The notes beneath the pieces are model-generated. The model had not been told where the DNA came from. It searched no databases and worked only from the letters and a program-made list of their open reading frames with translations. Positions 34,601 through 46,600 of a stretch of 64,000 nucleotides of DNA are shown one piece after another. Each line of letters starts with the position of its first letter. Within the stretch, counting starts at the first letter, position 1. The DNA lies in assembly GCA_024291935.2 (NCBI GenBank), contig CM044320.1, positions 53,200,001-53,264,000 of the forward strand, written 5' to 3'. The stretch is from Okapia johnstoni. Its lineage: Eukaryota > Chordata > Mammalia > Artiodactyla > Giraffidae. A program made the translations under genes and the position numbers.

Positions 34601-37600
34601 GAACTGATTCAAATGTATTCTTTTTAATGGCTGAGTAATATTCCATTGTGTATATGTACCACAGCTTCCTTATCCATTCGTCTGCTGATGGACATTTAGG
34701 TTGCTTCCATGTCCTGGCTATTGTAAACAGTGGGCAGGCAAATTCTTAACTACTGGACCACCAGGGAAATTCTGTATTACTTTTTTAATGTAATAAACAT
34801 TTCAGTTCAGTTGCTCAGTCATGTCTGACTCTTTGTGACCCCATGGACTGCAGCACGCCAGGCTTCCCTGTCCATCACCAACTTACGAAGCTTGCTTAAA
34901 CTCATGTCCATAAACATTTACTTGCTTTCAAATAGTCTCCAATAGGTTTTAAAGGCTATATACACCATTTGGTCCTATGGAACTCTCTTAGCTTCCTCTT
35001 TAGCACATTTTTTACTTTTTGCTCCTAGAAATAAGGTGGCAATGAACAACAGCAAGTTGCTGATCACATCTTTAAGATACATTGCTAAAAATTCCAGAAA
35101 TTTCTAGGTCAGATTAGAACATGTACAGTAACAGTAAACAAAGGGGCAGAGGACCCAGGGCAGAGAAAGAAGAAGAGAAGAGATGGTCATTGTGGGATAC
35201 AGGTTCCAGATCACCTTTCTTCTAGGCAGTCTGATCTTAATTCTTTATGTATAGCATTCTCCAGACCCCTTTACACAGCATATTTGAGCATGTCCTAGCC
35301 AAAACCTGTCATACTTCCCATTGTCCTTAGAATAGAGTCTAAACTTAAAGTGGCTTATGGAGAAGGCTTTGCCGCCAGGAGGGTCTGCCTTCCCATCTTC
35401 TTTCTCTCCCTCGCCTCTTTCTACAGCAGCTCAGCCAGTTCCCTTAAGCATTGCCTGTGCTTAAGGAATTGTCTTTCCCTGGCTGTCTGTGCCATTTGTG
35501 ATACTAGATCCTTTGGGATAGGTTGGTCTCAGTGTCAAAGTGAGGCTGGCTAGAATGAAGTACTCTTGAAGTAACCAGTGTCTCCTTTTCTCCCAGCCTC
35601 CTGCCTGCCATATGTTCCAGAGAAAGGAACTGTTGGTGCCAGTGGAGACCTTGCCCCACTCTCTCATCTTGCTCTTGGGCTGATTGGAGAAGGGAAGATG
35701 TGGTCTCCAAAGAGCGGCTGGGCTGATGCTAAATACGTAAGACTAATAATAGCTTCCATGGCAGTCATTTCCCCAGGATGGACACCAGGTAGACTTCCGT
35801 GTTTTCTAGCACTTCATCCTTTCAGCAGCCTGATGACAAAGCATTCCCACACTATGGCTGTGATAACTGAAGCTTAAAAGTATAGACTGAGTCAGAAGCC
35901 CAGCCTTAGTGTAGTGTGTGTGTGTGTGTGTGTGTGTTTAGTCACTCAGTCATGTCTGACTCTGTGACTCCATGGCCTGTAACCCACCAGGCTCCTCTGT
36001 CCATGGGGATTCTCCAGACAAGAATACTGGAGTGGGTGCCATGCCCTCCTCTAGGGGATCTTCCCAACCCAGGGGTCGAACCCAGGTCTCCTGAACTGCG
36101 GGTAGATTCTTTACCACCTGAGCCACCAGGGAAGCCCCTTAGTGCACTATAGGCGTCCAACTAAGCGATGCTGTTAGCTTCCTTACACAACCATCAGCCT
36201 CCTGGACTTGGTGATCACCTTGGTAAAAAGAAAAAGCTGCTAGTGTTCACTGCAGGAACTTCTTCTGTACCTAAAACACTCCCAGTGCCTATCCAGGAGG
36301 TCACACATTCTTGGAGGTTTAGCTAGTTGCTGGTCTAATGGGTACAGAGCTGTGGATCATGGCACTAAAGTGCAAACTGAATGCAAAGGGCTTAGAACGC
36401 AATATTCAGGATTGATTTCGTAGACACTAGCCTCTGATAATTTTAGGTACAAAAGTTATTCGAAAGCTAAGTCTGCTTGCAGACTAAAGAACAGAACTAG
36501 AGAATAGATCAGCGAAGCCAATCAGAACAGAGCCAGTTTACATAGGTCTAATCTTTTAGAAGACAGACCTTTGAGCTTACTTTTATTAGATTCTACATGA
36601 AATTAGAAATATGCTGGTATTTCATTTGATACCCATTTTCACTTTTAAAATCATTCTACAGGTCCTCGCAGCTCATGGATTGAAGCCAATTGTTTTGAAA
36701 CCAAAAGAGGTAAGAGACTCAAGGAAAATTTGTTCCTTTTAACAAATCGTTATGCACTACTTTCAATCTTAATATCAGCCTCACTGGCTTCTTAAACATA
36801 GCCTCCATGTTTGCTTAAGTTGGTCACTGAAGAAAGGGCTCTCCCTTATTTACTGAAAAGCCTCTCCAATACAGAGATACTCAGGGATTCTTTTACAGGA
36901 GAACTTAAACTTCTAATCAGGATCTCTAAGGATCCTGAATGATGCTGTAAACCAACATCACTTAGGATGCTCTAAGCCAAGAGCCTCAGATCAGAAATTT
37001 TTCAAGGTGTCTTATCTGTAATGATGAGAACTTGAAGAAATATAGCATAATGAAGAGCTAAAGGTTTTATGTGCCATCTACATTGGAACTCCACTGCTGC
37101 CTCATGACAGGGAAACTATTCACATCTATTGCATTTGCCAAATTTTCTATGATGGCACTCATCCTTGAGTACTTAAACAAGCATCACCGCCCTGCACTTT
37201 AGAAACCATAAATCAGCATCATTCAGCTGAAGGCAAATTTTCCTCATAGGAAAGCAAAAGAAATGCTTGGTACAACAAAAAGCATTAGGAAATGTCTCTC
37301 CCATCACCCAAAGGGTCTGGCGCTCATCAACGGGACACAGATGATCACCTCCCTGGGCTGTGAGGCTGTGGAGAGAGCCAGTGCCATTGCTCGGCAAGCT
37401 GACATAGTGGCGGCCTTGACCCTCGAGGTGCTCAAGGGCACCACCAAAGCCTTCGATACTGGTCAGCATGGTTCTGCTGTTTGTTTGCTATTCATTCAGC
37501 CAGCGCTGGGCAGAGGGTGGGATGGGATGGTCAGGGTCTTTGGACGTGGGAGTGGCAGGGGTAGATGGTAGGGAAGAAGAAAATCCAAGTGCCTGTGCAT

Positions 37601-40600
37601 TCGCAGGACTGCTGCAGCTTCATCTCGGTTATGCCACACTTGATCCTTGAAACAACCATGTTTCACAGACAAATGTTGACCCAGAGAGTTAAGTGACCTG
37701 CCCCAGACCACCAGCTCTGACTCCCATCAAACTACCTGTTGTCTTAAGGATCTATTGGCAGTGTTTGAGAATTGAAGTGGAATTATGGCTAGTGCCCGTT
37801 AGAAAATCGGGAGAGAAAAATTGTACAAGTGATAGCTTTTCTAGAAATCTTTTCGACACTTTGAAGACTCCCCACTCTTATATGTAGAAGGACCAAAAAA
37901 AAAAAAAAAAAAAACAAACCTGTCTAAAAATGACTTAATTAAATTAGGCCACTGAGCTCACTTCTGTTATGAGCCTAAATCTTTTCAGGGCAGGCCCAGT
38001 GTCTTGAGTTGAGTTCCCTGTGGGCTCAACTCATAGTTTGCATTCAGATATTTAAGGTAGAAAGAATAAAGTCAATATGGAAAATCTTGCTTTTGGAGTC
38101 AAGTTTCTAATTCTGAGCGATGGTTAAGGACCCCTGGGGCTTTTCAGGTCTGGGTCAGCACAGTGGATGGTTCTGTGCCAGTAGTTCACTCAATATAAGG
38201 ATTGCTCAGACTTTTCCTCCTTCGCCAATTCTAGATATTCACGCTGTTCGCCCTCATCGTGGGCAAGTTGAAGTTGCTTTTCGGTTTCGGTCCCTCTTGG
38301 ACTCAGATCACCACCCATCTGAAATAGCAGGTCTGGGCATGCCTATTTGAACTTATTTGCTTTTGAAAGTAATTGGAAAGAATTGCTAACATTGCCATCC
38401 CCTCTACCTTTTCCACAGAAAGTCACAGGTTCTGCGATCGTGTTCAAGATGCATACACCTTGCGCTGCTGTCCACAGGTAGACAAAAAACCCAACAAGTT
38501 TCTATTCTTTCTCCCAATTTGAGGTAGGGATAGAAAGAAAGGAAGGTGTCAGGAAGTCGTTTAACGGTTAATGGTAATCCAGATTTCTTTACAGCCTCTA
38601 TTAAAAATGATGTATATCATATATACCCCCATTTGTCCAATTATTATAAAGTTTCTGTTCTGTATGGTAAGTTGCTTGTTTCCCTTTGAATTGCTTTGCT
38701 CAACCCCCCTGTAGAAAAGTCCAACAGACAGCTTGTTGTTTAGGTTTAGTGCCCTAAGTTTAAAAAATTCTTATTAATAATATCATTCTAACCAGTCAGT
38801 GGAGTTTTACTGGTTCTCCCTATTAGAACTGCCAGGGATGTATACTGGAAAATCCAACCACAATTCAAGGGCATATCCATGATTAGATCTATCTGCACTT
38901 AACAGGCAGACATAAACCATTATAAATGAACCTGTGAGTCTTAACTTTAAACTGGAGTGAGGCAACCTGTATTGCAGATGTTATAACTCATTTGCAAATA
39001 GAAATTAGTAGCATAAGGAGCTAACCTCATCTCAAGAGTGAGACAGTATTTCAGGTTGTACCAAGTTCCAAGCCATAGTGTACTGAAGAATCCTCCATAG
39101 AATAAATTAAATGAAAATGACTTAATGAAATTTAATTTTTTATTTTCATCTCACTTTATGCTCTTTTCCTTGTTCTCAGCAAGTTCGATTCTAGCTCAGC
39201 TAGACTGAAAAATGTCTGTGGGGAATGATTGACATATTAGCTCTACAGCAAGAATAAATTCCAGTTTAAACGTTCTTACTGTTCTAATAAGAATATCAGA
39301 CTATGTGACAGGCACCAGACTCAGTGTCTTCCATGTATTAACTCATTTGATGTTGTCTTTTAGGTCCATGGTGTGGTAAATGACACAATAGCATTTGTGA
39401 AGAACATCATAACCACGGAAATTAACAGTGCAACAGATAACCCTGTATCTTTTAACTGCTTACTAAGCTGTAATTACAGAATTTCAGCTGGTAATTTTAA
39501 GATCTGACGAATATCTTAAAATTGTTTAACCTTTCTGTTGCTCCATTTCATAGACTAAATGCCTGGGCTCTGAGGTTTAACGCCTCTATCAGCTGTAGAT
39601 CTGAGCTGATAAGTGGCAGAGACAGGTCTGTGAACCTTGCCTCAGGTTTGGAGTCTAACATGCTGTGCTTCCAAAACTGATGGATGAAAGATTAAAAGGG
39701 ATATTTCCAGCATCAGCTGAAAGGTCTCATGAAGGCATTTGCCCTAAAACCCATTGCTGAGGTTGTTGGTAGAAGGATGAAGACCTACATCGCAAGTGTG
39801 ATTGTGGAGACCCTGAGTAGCAAGGCATTTATAGGAGCCTTCCTGGGGTTCAGTGATACTTTGGTGTACTACACAGAAGCCTTTTAACATCTACCTAAGT
39901 ACTGATCAGAGTTATGACTTTCCCCATCCTGAGTTTATTTCTGATGTGGTGAGTGAGTGCTAAGTCACTTCAGTTGTGTCCGACTCTTTGCAACCCAATG
40001 GATTACAGCCCACCAGGCTGTCCATGGGATTTTCCAGGCAAGAATACTGGAGTGGGTTGCCATGCCCTCCTCCAGGGGATCTTCCCAACCCAGGAAGAAC
40101 CCACATCTCTTATGTATCCTGCATTGGAAGGCCGGTTCTTTACCACTAGTGCCACTTTACTCAAATCAGTGTTCCCATATTTGTACAGAGAAGTGTAAGA
40201 ATGCCTCCATCTCTTAGGGATGGAGCGCTCCTTTCCTTCACAGTGTGGGTCTCTCAGTGCCATCTTATTTTTGCTACAAGATGTTCTGTGTTGGCTTAGT
40301 TCCCTTATAATTTGATGTGATCAGTCAGGAGTCATACTGGCAAAGGCGTCACAGAGACAGCACTGACTTGAAAGACCATCCAGCCTCTTAGGAATCTATT
40401 TCTTCTCCCTCACATCTGCCTCAGTTCTTAACATTGGAGAAAGTACTGATGAGCAGCCCTGAGAGCCACGCACAGCCTGGGCTAGCAGACAGTAGTTGTA
40501 TAAGGTTTCTCACTAGACCTGTTCAGTGTGGCTTCTCTGACATGCTTACTTCAGGCTGTGTTCTGTTTTGTTTTGTTTACCTTTGTATCCCTGTATGTCA

Positions 40601-43600
40601 ACACCTACTTGTGCAAAGACTCTCCTCTCCACCCTACCTTTGTACAAGGGCTGCCGCCTCGATGTTAAAAATGAGTGATTAGGGAGAGACTTATGCTCCA
40701 AGTTTTCAGCAAGTGTTATGCAGAAGCCTTAACCAATTTTGAAAGATGGTCTTTGCCAGCAGGGGAGAGACTATTTCTGGAGGAAACTTCCATGGTGAAT
40801 ATCCAGCCAAAGTAAGCTTTTTAGAATTGCTCCTGACCCTGAAAGCATATCCCAATATGCGTGAAAGCATTAGTCACTCACTCAGTCATGTCCAACTCTT
40901 TGCGACCCCATGGACTATACCCTGCCAGGCTCCTCTGTCCATGGAATTCTCCAGCCAAGAATACCGGGGTGGGTTGCCATTTCCTTCACCTAGGGATCTT
41001 CCCGACCCAGGAATCAAACCTGTATCTCATGTCTCCTGCACTGGCAGGTGGGTTCTTTACCACTAGCGCCACCTGGGAAGCCCATATCCCAATATAGGCC
41101 AACCTAATTGAGACACTCTTTCAGGCCCTGGACTATTTGGCCATTGGTGTCCATGAACTTGCTGCAATTAGTGAAAGAAGAATTGAAAGGCTCTGCAACC
41201 CCTCCCTCAGCGAGCTGCCTGCCTTCCTGGTGGCTGAAGGCGGTCTGAACTCTGGATTCATGATCGCCCACTGCACCGCTGCAGCCCTGGGTAAGGACCC
41301 TGCCTTTTGACCAGAATTAAGTCAATCCATCTATGGGTCTTTCCATTTTACCTAAAAGTATCACATTCTGTCTTTGAATGAGATCTAACTTTTCCACCAC
41401 CTCGATGTGCATCCTACCTCTCTCAATACAAATACATGTTTCGAGAAAAAATATAAAATAAAACCTAAGCAACATTAGACTGAAATGTAATAATACACTA
41501 ATGAGCTTGTAACTAGGAAGGTTTTCATGATTTCTCTGTAGGAAGCAATGTGACATCACATGTGAACTTCCTTTTTGTTGCTTTTCCCCTAATCTCAATT
41601 TGAAGAATATCAGAAGGAAAAAGACAAAGATGTTTATAGCTACTGGTGAAACTTCCACTAAAAACATAAGGATGTGATTAAACACACAAAAATGCTTATA
41701 AGAAGCAAGATGCCTCGATGAAAATTGAGCTGGAAGAGAGCAGATTTTTGACTCAAGACTGTAAGGGACAGAGAAATAACCTCAGAACAGGGCCTGGCAC
41801 AAAGGAAGTGTGAAGGGCTTTACTTATATTTACTCCCTTAATTGTCAAACAATACCAAGAGGCAGGTACTATTATTTCTTCTTTCACAGATGGATATTTG
41901 AAGATCCAAGAAGTTAAAGAACCTACCCAATATTGCACAGCTACTAAGAAGTAAAGCAGAGTTCTAACCCAGGAATTTTGGCTCCCAAATCTATGCTCAG
42001 ACTTCAATTAATGAGAATTTAATTTTGATCAATACTTAATCCTACAATATTGTTGCCAAATTTAACAAACAGAAATGCAGGATGCACTTAATATAAATTT
42101 AATGCAGTTAAATTTGAATTATTCAGCACATTATTTGTTACTAAAAATTATTTTTTTACCTGAAATTCAAATTTAACTAAGCATCTGCAATTTTTTCTGG
42201 CAAGCCTACCCAACAGGCACGATAGCATGGCAGTTCAATAAGAGCATAGCCTCTAGGTCTGAATCCTGTCTCCAACCGTTTATCAGCAGTTTGATATGGA
42301 GCAAGTCTCTTAATCCTGTTGACCCTTAGTTTACTCCTGTGTAAAATGGGGGTGAAAAACCTACCTAATAGGGCTGTTCTGAGGATTAAATGAATTAATG
42401 CAGGGAAAGCTTTCGAACTGTGCCTGGCATACCGTAAGCACTAAATATTAGTTGTTACTATTATTCCTCACCACTTCTTCAGTTAAGTCTCACACTTAGA
42501 CTCAACACAGCTAACAAAGAGCCACTGAATTCATCTTCTGTCCAGTATCTTCTATCTGCTCACCCCCTCCCGAACCCTCCTCCCACCTCCCTCCCCTTCC
42601 CATCCCTCTGGGTCATCCCAACGCTCCATCCCTGAGCATCCGTCCCATGCATAAAACATGGAATGGTGTTCCGCTTCACATATGACAATATACATGTTTC
42701 AATGTTATTGTCCCAGAACGTCCCACCCTCACCTTCTCCCTCAGAGTCCACAGGACTGTTCTATGCATCTGTGTCTCTTATTCTGTCTCACATATAGGGT
42801 TACCATTACCATCTTTCAAATTCCATATACATGCATTAGTATACTGTATTGGTGCTTTTAGGCAGTGACTTCTCACATTAACACGTGTGCATGCTAAGTT
42901 GCTTCGGTCATGTCCAACTCTTTGATAGATTATGGACTGCAGCCCGCCAGGCTTTTCTGTCCATGGGATTCTCCAGGCAAGAACGCTAGAGTGGGTTGCT
43001 ATGCCATCCTCCAGAGAATCTTCCTGACCCAGGGATTGAACCTGCATCTCTTATATATCCTGCATTGGCAGGCAGGTTCTTCACCACTAGCACCACCTGG
43101 GAAGCCCCCACATTAACATGGTGGGGTGGTCATTGATTTTTAGAGAATGTTGTGAAGTTGGGGAGTCTCCTTTGAATGTGTTTAGCTGCCCTAGCTGTTT
43201 GAAGTTGCTTGGCTTGCTCTCATTATAATTAAACTGGTGGTTTTCTTTTTTTTCTGGCCACTTGTAAGTTACCTTTCTAAACAAGCTCCACCAAACCAGG
43301 TGATTCATATTGCAGGTTTAGGGGCCCAGGACTTGCAGTGCTGAAACCTGAAAGTTCTGGGCAAATAGGATGAGTGAATCACCATAGTTTATACTGGATT
43401 ACCTCCAGATACCCTATAGCATAGAAAAGAACTCAAAGCTGCTCTCATAGGTCAAAAAAAAAAAAAAAAGTGGGGGAAATAGTCTTGACTTGGACATTTC
43501 CTGGCTTCTGAAGCTGGGGAGAAGAAACTTTGTAATCTAGATCCTTGCTTCTTAAGTTAGGCATGCCAAATGCTTGCAGTGTTTTCAACTTTGCTTTGTA

Positions 43601-46600
43601 ATATAAGGGTTCCCTTCCCAGTCTTATCTCAGAACTCCCTACAATTTTAAGAGTCCTTCTTACTTTGGGAAAAAAAAAACAAAAACCCACATGTCTTCTT
43701 CCTTTTCTCAAAGTAACTTTGGAACATCTAGTGCTTTGATAATGACCAAGAACTCCTGGAGAGGGTATCCCACACTGAGGAGCACTTTGGGGAGCCATGT
43801 GTCATTTTGGCACATTTTTCTGCTCGGAACAACACGTTCCTAACTTAGTTTCTGGCCTCTTGCAGTTTCTGAGAACAAGGCTCTGTGCCACCCCTCATCT
43901 GTGGATTCTCTCTCTACCAGCGCTGCCACGGAGGATCATGTCTCCATGGGAGGATGGGCATCAAGGAAGGCCCTCAGGGTCATTGAGCACGTGGAGCAAG
44001 GTAACCCCAGGCAGCTGGAATGGAGGCCTCACTGGTGACCTGCCAGTGGTCCTCAGAATGGAATCCCCATCAGAACATCAGCATCACCTGGGAACCCAGG
44101 GCCTGCCCCAGACCTGCTGACTCAGAGACTCTGAGAACAAAACAATCTGGACTTAACAAGCCCTCTAGGTGATTTTGATGCTGGCTGAAGATTAAGAATC
44201 CATACCTTCTGGCTAAGCCAGTTCATCAGTTGGCTTTTTTTTTTAATAATTTTAAAACATTCACAAGTGGAGAGATTAGTACCATAAACCTTCATATACA
44301 CCTCACTCTGATTCAACAGTTAATACATTATACTTCATTTCTTAAAAAAATTTCTCAGTCATTTTCAAACAGATCCCTGTCATCGTGTTTTCTTCCTGCA
44401 CACTTTCTCTCTCAAATACAAACGCTTTCTTACTCGCTGCCATTATCACATCCAACAAAAATCAACAATAAATAAGTCTTGGTATCATCGAGTACGTATT
44501 CAAATTTTCGCGATTATTTCAATGTCTTTCCTGTGTTTGTTCAAACCAAGATTCAAGACCCACTCTTTAAATTTAGTGGTCAAGGTTTTAAGCTTCTCTT
44601 CATTTACAACAGTTCCTCTCCCCCCCCCCCCCTTTTTAAATTCATGTCATTAACTAGTTTGAAAACCAGCTTAGTTTTCTGAGAGACTGACATTCTGGAT
44701 TTACCTGTGAGCGTGCTTGTGGTAGCTTGTTCTGTCCCTTTTCTTGTGGGTTGCTGTTGGTCCTAAAAGACTTGACAAGATTTAGATCCAGCATTTTTTG
44801 GCAAAGATAGTTCTGAGGTGGGGCAATGTTGGGTCAAAGTCTTCCAGCCTTCTTAATCACTGCTTGTTTGTTTCTTAAAGAGAAACTGCCTTCCTTTAGG
44901 GGTTGTTCTCTAAATTCCTCAATCTTTGCAACTGTATTGGAAGCAATTGGCTGACAAAATAGCAGTATTTTAAGATAAGTGTAAGAGAGTTGAGTATCCT
45001 TTTTTGGGGTGGGGCAACTGCTCTATTGAGAGATAATTCATATATTATACAATTCACCCATCTCAATTGTATAATTCAGTGGGTTTTACTCGAGTTGTGA
45101 ATATACTCAGAGTTGTGAGTCAACACCACAGTCGTTATAACATTTTCATCATTCCAGAAAGAAACCTTGCACCCTTTATCCATCACTCTCTCATCCTCCC
45201 TATGTGGTCTTGTTGGGAGCCTTTGAAATTGAAGGTTTAAAATAGACATTAGAGAAACAGTTCCATGGCAACCAAAGATTTATCTGCTCATTCACAGACT
45301 CCTTCAGTCTTTTGATGAAGGTGTATGTGCCAGATATTTTAGGCCACAGAGAACAGCAAGACTGAAGACAAATGGAAATTTACACAAGAGTGGAAATAGG
45401 AAACAGAGGTTATCCATCTTGATCAGCTGAAGGGAGAAGGAGAAAGCTGATTTACCTAGATAGTCCTCCCCTTCTCAGCATTAAAGATGCAGCCGAGGGG
45501 TCAGAAAAGTAGATTTAAAATGGTATACAGATACCAGGGCAGCTTCATTATACCCATAGACTGAGAAGCAACTATGCGTTAGTTGGCTGGCAGCTTGCAT
45601 GGGCTTTATACACCTCAAGCATGAAGTCATACTCTAACCAGCCACCCCCTCATCCTTCCTTGTTTCAGTGTTGGCCATCGAGCTTCTTGCAGCCTGCCAG
45701 GGCATAGAGTTCCTCCGCCCCTTGAAAACCACCACTCCACTGGAGAAGGTCTATGACCTGGTGCGCTCTGTTGTGAGGTAAAATCAAACAGATCCCTGGA
45801 AAGTGACACCGTTTCAGAACTGTGGACCCTGGCAGCGGTTGACGTTGGTTGACGGTGTGATGTGCTTTCTCTGCAGGCCCTGGATAAAAGATCGCTTCAT
45901 GGCCCCAGACATCGAGGCAGTGCACAGGCTGCTCGTAGAGCAGAAGGTAAGCTGGCTGCCTGGCTTGTTTTTTAGTTTGGGGTCTTTAAGAAGGAGCAGG
46001 GGTTCCCCAGTGGCTCAGTTGGTAAAGAATCCACTTGCAATACAGGAGACCCACGTTCGATCCCTGGGTTGGGAAGATTCTCCTGGAGAAGGAAATGGCA
46101 ACCCACTCCAGCATTCTGGCCTGGAAATCCTGTGGACAGAGGAGCCTGGTAGGCTACAGTCCATGGGGTTACAAGAGTCAGAGATGACTTCGTGACTAAC
46201 TCACCCTACCACAAGGGGAAGCAGGGTGGGGGCGGGGAGTAGAGAAACATTCTCTTATTCTTTGGCTGTTTCTTGGAAGTGAACCAAAAGGTACTCATGC
46301 AATTTTTAATATTTGACAAACTTGCAAGTGCCCCATGTTGCATCCAAACATTGACTGTCTAAGGATTAGAAGCTGAAATGAATTTTAAATAGAATTTTGG
46401 GACAAGTATTCATGGGGAGAAAATAAGATGAAAGTTCATAGATTCCTCACCAAGAAGGTTCTCTTTTATTCAAAAGTACACTCTTTCTGTAATGCTGCCC
46501 CGACCTGGTCCAGCAAATGCATAGACCTGAAGGGAAAACAAACTTCCCGAGTTTTTATTCAAACGGCTCTGGGTCTACCTCGTGCACTGGTGTGTCCTCC

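Noticed and set aside
39445..39500. Possible alternative exon extension after HAL residue 429
   Set aside because: Translation past the donor meets a stop quickly, and the family sequence continues at 40746.
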